A stretch of 64,000 nucleotides of DNA from Caenorhabditis remanei. Taxonomy: Eukaryota > Nematoda > Chromadorea > Rhabditida > Rhabditidae. Shown here one piece after another: positions 1 through 10,500 of the stretch (the first letter of the stretch is position 1; every line of letters begins with the position of its first letter). The position numbers were made by a program, and so were the translations under genes. The stretch spans positions 4,650,001 through 4,714,000 of the forward strand of contig NC_071328.1 in NCBI RefSeq assembly GCF_010183535.1. Direction: 5' to 3'. The notes under the pieces were generated by a model. That model worked only from the letters and a program-made list of their open reading frames with translations. It was not told where the DNA came from and searched no databases.

Positions 1-1598
1 TTGTCTAGTATTCTCTTCCGGATTATTCGTCGAAACAAAAAATAAAAATAAAAACCGATTACGGCATGAACATCATATTTTGATCTAGTGACTTCACGTG
101 CAAAACTTTCCAAGAAACCGGTTTCTCGTTCCCTTTCGCACTACAATGAACATTTTCGTGGATGATCGCCGGGATTGGAAGAAGAAGAAGGAGAAGAGTG
201 TCTAGTTGATAACAACAATAGGTCAATTTAGTGAATTATGGAATGGAACGATTAGATCGTTGATTAGTGGTTATTTGGAAGAAGTTGGTGGAATCGGAAG
301 ATCAAAGAAAAGGTTTTGAAGTAGCGACCAAAATCTGTAATTCTTTTTGTAAAACTTCCAACATTTTTAGTGGAAACTAGGTTTTTTGAAATTCAGGAAG
401 CTTCTCAATTTTGACTACCATCCACACTGTATTACAGCGTTTGGACAACTTACCAACACAATTTTTGTACAGAATCATTAAAAAGCATTTTCAGTTAATG
501 CTCATCTGAAAAATTGTTGCACTCCTCTTGAATCGATAGATTGTGTCTCGGTGTCACAGATTGAAGAAGTGATTTAAATTTAGTGTTTCACACCGATTAG
601 CTGTAACTTCCAGACATTTTTTTTTCCATTTTTGTTGTCGAAGGATTTGTGTGTGATTACTTCCCAATATTTGAGAACCATGCAAACTAAGAATTACTTT
701 TGTGATTAACCAGTAGCATATCTCCTTTACAGACTCGGATTTCCAGTCAATGAACAAGAATCTTCAAATTTTCACAACGCCATTTAGTTTATCATATTCG
801 AAAGTATATACGTGCCAAGCATCTAAAAAAGGGTTTCTTGTTAGAAATTACAGACAGTCGGTGTAGATCAACGAAAGTAGTCGTAAAGTCTGGCGCACCT
901 TTGGCGCGTTTCTGAAGAATCGGAAAATCAAAAAATCACGGGAATTTTGAAGCTCCGGCCATATTGTAGTTAGTTTTTGCGGTTATTTGGGATTTTGTCA
1001 AAATAATAACAATAGAAACAATTGCGTATTAGTGATCTGGATGTAATTAAAACTGTAATTGAATAATATGAAGAACAGGGCTGAGCAAATTATTTGAATT
1101 CTTGTTTTGAATGTTTGATATCTTTCGTAAAAGTTGATCAATCTGTTCAAAACTTTCTCGGCTGCTTTTAATTACCAATGCTTACATTAGGTGACTCAAT
1201 TCAGTGAACAAAGTTGTGCGGTCACGGTGAACTGAAAACGTGGTCAAATAATTTGCCCAGCCCTGATGAAGAAACCATATTACCTCTTCTCCGACGTCAT
1301 GCTAGATATTCCAGACGACAAAAACAAACACAGTTTTCCCTTTTCCTACCAATCCACCTATCCATTCGAAGACAAAAGAAACCTGCAATCTTCTCTCGAT
1401 TATGGCAGCAGACACATCTGATCATAGCCAAAATTTCCTTCGCAAAAACACGAACCGATTGATTTCTCGTTATCCTTTCTCTCATAGCTTCTTGTCTCCA
1501 GGAGAGATTTCAACTACTCCCTTTTCCTCCTTTCTCTTCTCTTCCAAATGATCAAAGTATTTCCTTCTTCTCTACTTCAACTTTTGGTATAATGTGTG
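1..1598. other. Upstream non-coding region
   Basis: No convincing exon is seen on either strand; the open frames are short and lack splice signals or coding character. The region holds one 190-bp TIR element (1076-1265) and a single copy of the 'tctggcgcaccttt-ggcgcgttt' motif near 890-910 that recurs in the 14-29 kb repeat domain. The last 150 bases are pyrimidine-rich and probably carry the promoter and 5' end of the next gene. Confidence 0.6.
1076..1265. mobile_element. 190-bp MITE-like element, copy 1
   Basis: The left end CAGGGCTGAGCAAATTATTTGA and the right end are inverted copies over 22 bases with one mismatch. A second copy with the same interior lies at 6566-6756. There is no coding capacity, so it is a non-autonomous DNA-transposon derivative. 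No clear target duplication was found. Confidence 0.8.
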
Positions 1599-4114
1599 AT
1601 GGAGTCGAAACTGACGACTTCTTCTTCTCCATTCTTCCTGATATTTCTTATTCTTCTAATGATGCAAATTCCACGTGTTCAAGGACTACGACCACGTGGA
1701 ATTGGACTGATTCGACTACCTTTTGGTGAGTCAATAACAATTTGATGATGATGGTCTTTGTGAATGTTTCCGTGTTTTTTGTTTACGTCATTTTGAGGAC
1801 TCAATAGTACTGAAAAAGAATAAGAAGATCAAAAGTTTAAAAGGGGTGAACTGAGTCTGACCGTTCTGAAATCAAAATTTTTTTGTAAAAAAGTTTATGA
1901 GGGGCTGCTTTCAAGGTTTCTATAACCATACCAATGGAATTTTCATTTTTCAGAGTTATGGTCCCATGAAATTTAATAAGCAAAACAAACAAAATTATCT
2001 TCCGACCCAGCTCAATATTTTACAAAAAGTTTTATTTAATTCAGCCGTTTTAAGATTTTTTCCGCCTAGAAAAAATTAGCATGAAAAATTTGTTCACCTA
2101 TTTGAATTTATTGAGGTTTTTGAAGTTTTTTGTAGCACAGCTATTAGCACGGTATGCTTCTTACAACCGCGCTCTACCGAAACTGAAAAAATTGTGTGCG
2201 AAATTGAGAGACTCTGAGAAAAAAGACATTTTTCAAGAAGAACGCAGTTGTAAGAACTGTGCCGAGCTAATATCAGATTTTTTCCAAAAAAAAACATAAT
2301 TTAACTCAACAATAATCATTTTAGAAGCCTTTTACGACCAAATAAGGCCAATATGGTCTTCTAAGAAAGTGACATTTTATTCTGCCTTTCGCTTTCCACC
2401 TTCCGCCATTTCATAAACCGCATTCGGCCCAGTCGCTCCAAAATTTTAAGTAAGCTGCATTCACGTTTGTAGAAAAACACAAGAACGGCATGCCTTTATT
2501 ATTTTTACAGAACCAGTAATGTGGGAGAACAGTTCGGAGTCAGTTAATGATGAAATTAGAGAAAAGTGTAAATCGCAGGAGGGCAACTGTATTAGAGGGG
2601 CACCTCAAATACAGTTTTTACGGTATCCTGTCCCCTCCAACCCCTCCCACCATTTGCAGGTGTATCTGATCATCGTTCTGGTCCATATCTCCCAAATCTC
2701 TACATCGCTGGAAACAAACTCTATCACAAAACGCAACCAGTTCCCGATGTTTCTCTTCCCGGTCAAGAGAAACATTTCTCTGGACACGCCCAATTAAATC
2801 CGTTCACTCATATGATGGCTGTCGGCACAAATAACGATTTCGGCGATTCATGGGGAGCCGGTTATGCTCTTCAGGGTGTCAATTTTCTGGGTACGTCTTT
2901 CTGGGTAGGAAAAAAGAACACAATCAAAAGTTTTTCAGATTTAAATCTAAAAAAAACTATCGTCAATATGCAAATATGCCACATTTATTTACTGATGGTC
3001 AGCATCAACCATTTCAGGTTTGTATTTTGGCTGGCGCGCCTGTGGGGTGTTTCTGCTCTATAAACTTTCATCATGTTTCCAGAACTCTTTTATCGTCGGT
3101 GCTGAAATCGACTCTTCCAAATTTACAAGTCACGCAGTGGCGTTAGATATCCCATTACCTGGAATCAATGAGGTAAGATTTTCTCATGTTCTTTCTATTA
3201 GCACAGCAAAATTCTTACAACCGCGCTCTACCGAAATTGTCGAAAATTGTGTGCGAAGATGAGAGACTCAGAGAAAAAGAGACATTTATCAAGGAGATTT
3301 CGGTGGAGCGCAGTTGTACGCACTGTGTCGAGCTAATACCTTCTCATAAAACTTTCCCCTGTTTCAGATGTTCGATTTCCAAGAAGAAACGCTGGAAAAG
3401 CACGACGAAGAGCTGACAGATATCTACCATACCCGAATGAACTTCCCAATTCCGACCACAAATCAAAGATTTCCGTTCAAAGCTCACTTTTTCGAGCGAA
3501 TCAATGATATTGATCTCAATTTAGCTCATATTATTCCGAATCTTAACATTCATGGAATTGATCGCGATAAGGTGGGTTATATTTTGCAAACGCGCTCTAT
3601 CGTACTGTCTTAGTGGCAAGGTGAAGCTAACCCAATCACAGGGTCATAGAAAGTCCATGCACTACGAAAAAGTTTGCGTGAAATTTGCGGGAAGTTCTAA
3701 TTTTTGTGTGTTGAAAATTTGTTTTTTTTTTGAGCGGTTTTACCGGAAAAAAACGAGAAAAATAGGAGACAAGTCAGCTCCATTCGAAAAATTTAACTCC
3801 CTATCGTTCGACCACGTTATAAGCAACCGATTTGGCTGAGCGGCGACTCAATTGGCAACCTGCCAAGTCGTGTGAAAAGCGCTTCACTAGACTTCCGGTA
3901 TGGACTAATAATGACCCTGTGAGCGAATAATAGACTCCGCATACTCCCTCGCTGCGGAGTCGCTACGCAGTGAGGCAAACACTCCGAGCTCTGTTGAACC
4001 GAGTTTATTTTAGGGCGAGCGGGCAAAAATTAAAAATTCGAACGATATTTGTTCTGTTTTCAGATCGTCGATCAACTTGTTCAAAACAAAGCGAATCCAA
4101 CACTTGTCGGGTAA
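1599..4114 (+). CDS. Predicted secreted protein, family not recognised
   Basis: Six exons: 1599-1725, 2660-2890, 2939-3017, 3083-3172, 3368-3571 and 4064-4114, giving about 260 residues. The start was chosen because residues 1-35 form a signal peptide (polar start, then FFLIFLILLMMQI, then a polar cleavage region). No transmembrane segment follows, so the product is probably secreted. The middle is hydrophilic and rich in H, N and P (PYLPNLYIAGNKLYHKTQP, FSGHAQLNPFTHMMAVGTN, NSFIVGAEIDSSKF), and the tail is acidic. I do not recognise a domain. Oddity: exon 2 ends in phase 1, but exon 3 must be read after a phase-2 exon to give the coding-like frame (KKNYRQYANMPHLFTDGQ), so one base is missing or a non-standard splice is used. 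MITE copies lie in introns 1 and 4. Exon coordinates are good; function is unknown. Confidence 0.7.
2142..2273. mobile_element. 145-bp TIR MITE, copy in intron 1
   Basis: Begins TATTAGCACGG and ends CCGAGCTAATA. The ends are about 40-bp inverted repeats containing the 'cttacaaccgcgctctaccgaaa' block. One of at least ten family members in the window. The right arm is shortened relative to other copies. Confidence 0.8.
3196..3338. mobile_element. 145-bp TIR MITE, copy in intron 4
   Basis: Full-length family member: TATTAGCAC start, GCTAATA end, both arms with the 'accgaaat' inner boundary, and the conserved centre 'gagagactcagagaaaaagagac'-like. It lies inside an intron of the upstream secreted-protein gene. 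Confidence 0.8.
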
Positions 4115-5583
4115 ACGGACCATCATTCTTCTCTTTTTGGTTTTAATTTAAAATTTAATAATAATAATAATTGGTTTAATAATTGTCTTTTTTAATAAAT
4201 TGAATCTTGGCATTGATAGCCAAAAACAGGCCCGCAAAACAATGGATATTTAAATTTAAAATTTGAGACGGCTGAAAAGTACTTTTTGTAAAAATCATTA
4301 TTTCTGCTGCCTGCTCAAAATGCTGAAATGAAGTCGAATCAGGTGATCGACTCCCTGAAATCTTGGAATTCTTGTGCCAGTTGAGTCATCTTCTCAAAAA
4401 AGAGAAAACACCAAATTATTTTCAATTGATATGCAAAATATGGAGATTAGAATCTATTGTGTGTGAGAAGCGAAACCAGGTCGATGGAAAATTGTTATTT
4501 TTAATTCGATATTTTTGAGATGTGATTTTTCAGCATTCGTAATTCTTAATCATGCCTACTTGAGTCGGTAAGAGTTATCCTTCTGATTTTATTATTTCAT
4601 ATCAGACTAGACAACAAAAGACATTTTTAGCCGGAAAGCTGACGTTTTCTTGATTCCGATAGGGAAAATCAGTGGTTGAATGACCAAGGACTAAAATTTA
4701 CCCAAACTTCGGATCTGACTTGCTCAAAACTATTATGGCCACTGCAAAAACTGTATATTGATTTGAAATCAAAAAAAGATCAGCTTTCCGGCGATATATA
4801 GCATGATACTGTGAAGAAAAATTTAACGAACAACATTGAATTTCAAGAAAAACTCGTATTTTAATCGATGTTTTCAACGTTTTGTTTCAGCCGATATTTT
4901 TTTGAAAATTCTTTGCCAAACTTTATTTTTTACAGTATCCTATGTGTAAGTCATTCCCTAGTCAGTTTTCCTAACTATCTACTAGAGTGTCGTCTTATGA
5001 GCATCCGGGGAGTGAGAAATTGAATTCATTTTGCTTTCTACCATTTAAGAAGGACACTTTTCTCGTAAGCCGGCACTCTTTGATTGATCGGGTCTCTCCA
5101 TCTGATTTTCCGACTGATTTTGAAACAAATTTCAGAACTCTTACCTACTGTCCACTCAATTCCTACATGAGCGGTCAAACAGGCTGTAGTCTTTCCAAAA
5201 ACCGAGTGCAAACAGTTCTCTTCTGAACTACTGATCTTTCCCCCCATTCTAATCCACTTCCTCTTTTCTGGTTCATGACTCATCATCATTCTCGAACGAA
5301 ATCGAATCGAAAAATCTGGAAGTTTACGTTATAATTTTCTAAATGAAATAATATAAACTTCAGCATCAAATTACCAATTGATAGTATAAAGCGAGAGAGT
5401 GTGTCTGCGTATCCAATTGATAATAAACTAACAGATTTCATTTCATTCAACAATACACAATTCTCTTTTTCTCATTCACAAAGAAGAAAGAACAAGGTCA
5501 ACAGTGTGTTTTCATTTTGTAGTACGTCTTCTTCTTCCTCTTTTTTTTTGACCATCTCGACTCCTTTTTCTTACTAATTTCAG
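4115..5583. other. Intergenic region, no gene seen
   Basis: AT-rich, with stop codons in all frames except short open stretches that lack splice logic. The last 250 bases contain an AATATAAACTT TATA-like site near 5350 and a CT-rich stretch, a plausible promoter for the gene starting at 5584. Confidence 0.5.
5571..5583 (+). promoter_or_regulatory. Probable trans-splice acceptor before ATG
   Basis: TTACTAATTTCAG directly abuts the ATG at 5584. With no upstream coding exon, this is the standard context for spliced-leader addition in nematodes; a 5' UTR intron is the alternative. Confidence 0.55.
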
Positions 5584-7211
5584 ATGCTTCGCTTCGTTGT
5601 TGTTTCACTTGTGTTAACGGTCTCTGCCACTCTTGCCATACAATGTCATACGGTATGTTTTAATAGGGTTCTTGAATAACTTTGTGAGTTTTCAGGGCCT
5701 GAAATTTATCAAGGGAACATCTGTTGGAACTGCTACTATCAATTGTGAAAATTCTGGAGCCTACTGTTATAATATGACGGCGTCGGCAGCATCGCTTCTG
5801 GAAGTGACGAAAGCGGGATGTAGTATGTGGAGATGTATGGTGAGTGTAGAAATATTTAAAATGATTGATGATATGGGTTTTGAGAGTATTTATGAGAGTA
5901 TTTATCGGGGTTAGCTCGTTTTATTTAACCAGATGCTCAAACGATTGTCAAAGCAGAATGTAGTTTCCTTGGTTAGATGTTGAGTTTGAGAATCTGAGTC
6001 CTATATTGATTATAAATTACAAAAATTCTGTTTAAACCAAGAAATTTTCACATTTCACGCGTTCTAGATTCTTAATTTCAAAAAGATACGAAGCAGTATT
6101 TAAAATTTCATTATTTTGAACCGATATTAACCGATTCTAAGAAAAAATAACTTTGTTGAGCCCGAACTTTTCAGGGTGAGCCCATTCGAAATGATAAAGT
6201 TGCCCTATCAACGTCAACCAATAGAAATTATGATGATAGTCATTGGTGCTGTAATGCACTTTTTATTTTTACTTAAAATTGAAATATTCAATGTTTTCAA
6301 GAAGGTACCTTAAATCATACTCTCTGTTTTTTGACTGTGAGTTTGGGTTTAATAGCTTTCTGTCTATCTCATACTAAATAGTCTCTGTGATAAATTCGTT
6401 GTCGAATTTTGGCCTTGCTTACTTTAAGGGTAAAAATTGAGACCGTCTGAAACACAAAGAAACCCTGGAACATTCGTTTCTTCAACCCGTATTAAATAGA
6501 CCGACCTCACACTGTTCAAAATATTTCTTGAAAATTCTGGGTTTGACCGTAATCAATCTCCTGAGCAGGGTTTGGGAAAATCATTTGAATTATTGTTTTG
6601 AATGTTTTATATCTTTGGTGAGTTTTGACCAATCCATCCAAAACTTTCTCGGCTGTTTTCAATTACCAATTCTTACATTGGGTGACCAAATTCAAGGAAC
6701 AAGGTTGTGCGGTCACCGTGAACTGAAAACCTGGTCAAATAATTTGCCCAGCCCTGATCCTGAGCCACCTCTCACTTCTACATCAAATTTCCAGTTCGCC
6801 CAAAACAAATGCATCGGAACTACCTTCCAAAACATCCCAATTTCACTTTGCTGCTGCAACACTCCACTTTGTAATGCTGGAGGAGAAGGAGCTATTCAGT
6901 AAGATTTATTTTGTTCCAGTTATTTTCACAGCATCTGAAGTTTCAGATCCCAAAACTCTGGCGGGTGGAATGCTGAACCAGAGCATCAAGTTACTAATCT
7001 AAACAAAGAAGAAGCTCAGAGCCGATTCGATTCCGCTGAACTCGATGAGGATCATCCAGATGGTGGCTCTTCCTCGAGAGCCACTCGTTTCAGCAAGCCT
7101 GACACAACTGATCCAACTACTGATTCATCTGAAACTGGAGGTGAAACCGTCGGAAGAAAAGTGAATGAAACATCTGAATTAGGAGAGGAAGTTGATATTC
7201 CATTGATTTGA
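5584..7211 (+). CDS. Small secreted Ly6/ET-module-like protein
   Basis: Four exons (5584-5652, 5696-5839, 6795-6898, 6947-7211) join in frame to 193 residues. Residues 1-18 are a signal peptide (LRFVVVSLVLTVSATLA). The next 95 residues carry a spaced-cysteine domain: CHTG, C-x(6)-C around ENSGAYC, GCSMWRC, NKCIGTTF, then ISLCCCNTPLCN. The closing CCC-x(4)-CN signature is typical of nematode three-finger/Ly6-related and ET-module proteins, which are secreted or surface-anchored. The last 90 residues are acidic, Ser/Thr-rich and probably disordered (DPTTDSSETGGE). There is no C-terminal hydrophobic segment, so GPI anchoring is not supported. The large third intron-bearing gap (5840-6794) contains a 190-bp MITE. 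The family assignment rests on the cysteine pattern only. Confidence 0.78.
6566..6756. mobile_element. 190-bp MITE-like element, copy 2
   Basis: Interior closely matches 1076-1265 (both contain 'aactttctcggctg' and 'gtgcggtcac'). The right TIR is intact; the left TIR is degenerate (CAGGGTTTGGGAAAATCATT). It is located in the second intron of the Ly6-like gene. Confidence 0.8.
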
Positions 7212-7247
7212 ATTTAAAATTTCAAAATAATGATTTTATTGTTGAGA

Positions 7248-7253
7248 AATAAA
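7248..7253 (+). terminator. Poly(A) signal of the Ly6-like gene
   Basis: AATAAA, 37 bases after the TGA at 7209-7211; typical spacing for a short nematode 3' UTR. Confidence 0.6.
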
Positions 7254-7410
7254 CGACAAACTACAAATATTGTTTTTAAGAAATTATTTACAGAAAACAA
7301 TTATTCTTCACAAAAAATACATATGTTGTGAATTCAGAGGGTATTAAGTCACTAGGATTGCTTGTTTGAAAAACTTTGTTTAACCCGTTGTATGCAGACC
7401 AAGTTGATTT

Positions 7411-7416
7411 TTTATT
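7411..7416 (-). terminator. Poly(A) signal of the NCKX gene
   Basis: TTTATT on the plus strand (AATAAA on the minus strand), about 100 bases past the stop codon at 7514-7516. The two convergent genes therefore have non-overlapping, closely spaced 3' ends. Confidence 0.55.
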
Positions 7417-7513
7417 GATTGTAATTTGGACGCAATTGCGCTCTCTCGAGTGTCAATAGAGCGCGATTGCCACGCTCCTAGCAAAAAAACTAGACTAAAT
7501 GGCTTTAAAAACT

Positions 7514-10500
7514 CTATCCGCAAATATTCAACGGGCAAACGAGTTTATCAGTTTCTAGACCGACTGAAAACACGCAGAAGAAGATGTAAGAGACGATCAT
7601 CAGGCAGCCGAATATCTGGAATCAGAATCATCAAAAGATGAACTCTTTCGTGAAAACTAACCTTATTCATCTTCCATCCAGATAAGAAAATCGCAAAGAC
7701 TAATACGATGAGCATGATGAAGAGCATTCCGACGGAACAGAGAAGACCTTTAGAGCTGACAGAGATTGGGGAGAGAGGTTCGGATGGGTTCTTGATGTAT
7801 TCCATCAGGAAGTAGAGAAGCCACGGGACTGGAAGACCGACGCAGACATCGAAGATGTTGGATCCGACTGAACTGGAGACTGCCATGTCGCCAAGTCCTT
7901 TTCGGGCAACGATTACGCTGGAAATGAGAGAAGTTAGTAATGTGAGCTACCGTAACCTTGGGATCTCAAAATGAAAGTGTCCAGTAGCGACTAGATTAGC
8001 AATAGTGGCTGTCATCTCGCAGTATTCCTATCCTTTAGTTATCTTTCAATACGTAACACAATGTATCCTTACAGTATCTCTGGGTTGGAATACAGCAATC
8101 GAATTTTGACCTACAACCATCCCAATGAATAGAATCCTACAGTAACCAAGAGCTTACAGTATTCCAGAATCCAAATCTTTACTCAATACAGCTCTACAAC
8201 GGGTTTTTTCAAATAAGCTGAGTAGCGACTCTCTTTCACCTTTGCCGTGCTATAGACGATACGCAGTGAAATTTGTGATCCATGAAATAAGCCTTAAGGC
8301 TCGGTCATTATAGATCAGGTTACTCGTTCCACAGTAACCCAAACCACCATACCTACCTAGTAATCAAATCCGGGATACTCGTTCCAGCAGCCAAAATAGT
8401 TAAACCAATAATTTCCGTCGGAATCACAAACGTCTCTCCAATAGTGTTCGCCCACCAAACCATCAAGTACGAGAAGAAGGCAATCCACAAGATTGAGATG
8501 ATGAATGTAGCAGGGTACCACTGGCGGTTGTGCTGAAACAGACTCAGATTGTTTCCTTCCACCCGTCATTCGTATTGGCTTACAGATCTGCGGACATCTG
8601 GAATGGTGACCCACATTGGGACGACGACGGGGGCCAGCAACACATAGGTCAATCGTTTCGTCCAGGTCTCTGGCCAAGTCATATCAAGTGGTTTTTCTTC
8701 TTCCTCTTCCAAAAGGGACTTCTGAATAAAAACAACAACTATTGTCTGCCGCGAGAAGATTGACACTTACAATCTCCTCAATCTGTGACGAACGTCGATC
8801 CGGAATACTTTGATTGACGTTGAGACGATGCATGTCATGAGACTCGACGTTCACATTACTTCGACTTCTCGAGCTGTCGTCTTCTTCTGAATCTGAAAAC
8901 AGAGTACGTTGTCTTCTTGTTGATGACTTCCGATTTGGAGAGACAAGTGGCAAAACGCTTTGTTTTTGTTAGGTTTCACTTTTTCATTTTTTTCAGAAAT
9001 GACGGATACGGAAGGTTGAGAGTGCTTTTTTAATGGGTGTATGGTTATAGGAGATTTTTGTGAATGGAAACTTTTGTAAGAGAAAGTTTGCCACTTGACG
9101 CGATGGTATCATGGATTTAAGTTGTGAATAATGGAAATTAAATCTAGGTTTGTAGAATTGCGTTTGAATCAGAACCGCCCGGATCAGATAACTCAAAACT
9201 GACAAATCAAAGTCTTTCTGATTCAGAATTAGTTTTAATTCGAACCAGTTCTATTTCCAACAGCACTTTTTCTAGAACTATTTCCGAGCAGAACTTATTT
9301 TCGCTTGGGGAAATGAATGGTCCAAATCTGTCACTATTTTTTTCTCTGAGTCTCTCAATTTCGAACACAATTTTCTGCGATTTCGGTAGAGCGCAGTTGT
9401 AAGAAGCCGGCCATGCTAATATGTTTTGGCATTGGTCAGGTTAACAGGAGACAGTCCCAGAGAGTGTCAGTTCTGAAACGGGTCACAGGTCTGGAAATTC
9501 CAGGTATTTTTTGCTCAAGAAGTTTGAAAATATTGAACTCGTTGAGAGACTCTAGATTTAAATAATTGGAGATCCGGACAGTTTTGCTTACAGACAGATT
9601 AAAAATCCGTGTCCTACTACGGGACGGGTGGCTATTCGTTTTCGTGCCGCGGGCCGAGCTAGAAGACTTCTTTGGCCATTTTCGCGTTTTTGGAATCATT
9701 TCCCGATCCGCGACACATTAACAATCTGTCATCCGGACCGTAGAAGGTCAGTGACATAGAACTCGCCAAGATCTAGATTTTCGTGTATTTTTCATATCAT
9801 AAAACTCAGTCTGAAGCGAGTTACGCGCCGGCCCGGTTTGCAAGTATTCTTATTTTAACGTTCACCCATTTCAAAAAGTCTGTTTCGAGCTAGAATCTTC
9901 GGCTCTGTTTTGGAATCGGGTGCCGGCCATCAAAAATCGGGTGCCCAAAAAAAATCGGGTGCCGGTCAAAAAAATCGGGTGCCCAAAATATCGGGTGCCC
10001 AAAAATCGGGTGCCCAAAAATCGGGTGCCTAAAAATCGGGTGCCCAAAACATCGGGTGCCCAAAAATCGGGTGCCCAAAAAATCGGGTGCCCCGAAATCG
10101 GGTGCCCGACTTTTTTATCAAAGATTTTCTACTTTTTTGTTTTTTTTTTGTGTGTTTTTCATCGTTAATGTTTTTATATTGGAAATTATCATAGTAATCA
10201 CTTTTTCAGTGCATTGTTTTTAACTCTTATCTTCCTTCCGGCTCGTTCGACTATGAAGAACGAAGATACTTATTTCTGGAGAAGAATTTTGCTTTCAAAA
10301 TGTCTATTGCCATTCGCGAGAACTTCTACGAGGTAACATCTGCTTCTTTTCCCGTTCCAATTTTGTATTTTAGATTACAATTAATGACTATTACACCAAG
10401 CTGTTTGAGCATCATATTCCTTATCTGCTCGCAGAATATCTTGTTATCTCTGGTGACATCACTGTCAATGACGTCGTCGTTTCCGACCCGCCCACAGAAG

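Noticed and set aside
9890..10168. Long open frames reading (GCPKNRVPK)n or ([12 protein letters not shown])n
   Set aside because: These are translations of the foldback element's tandem repeat arms on both strands, not genes.
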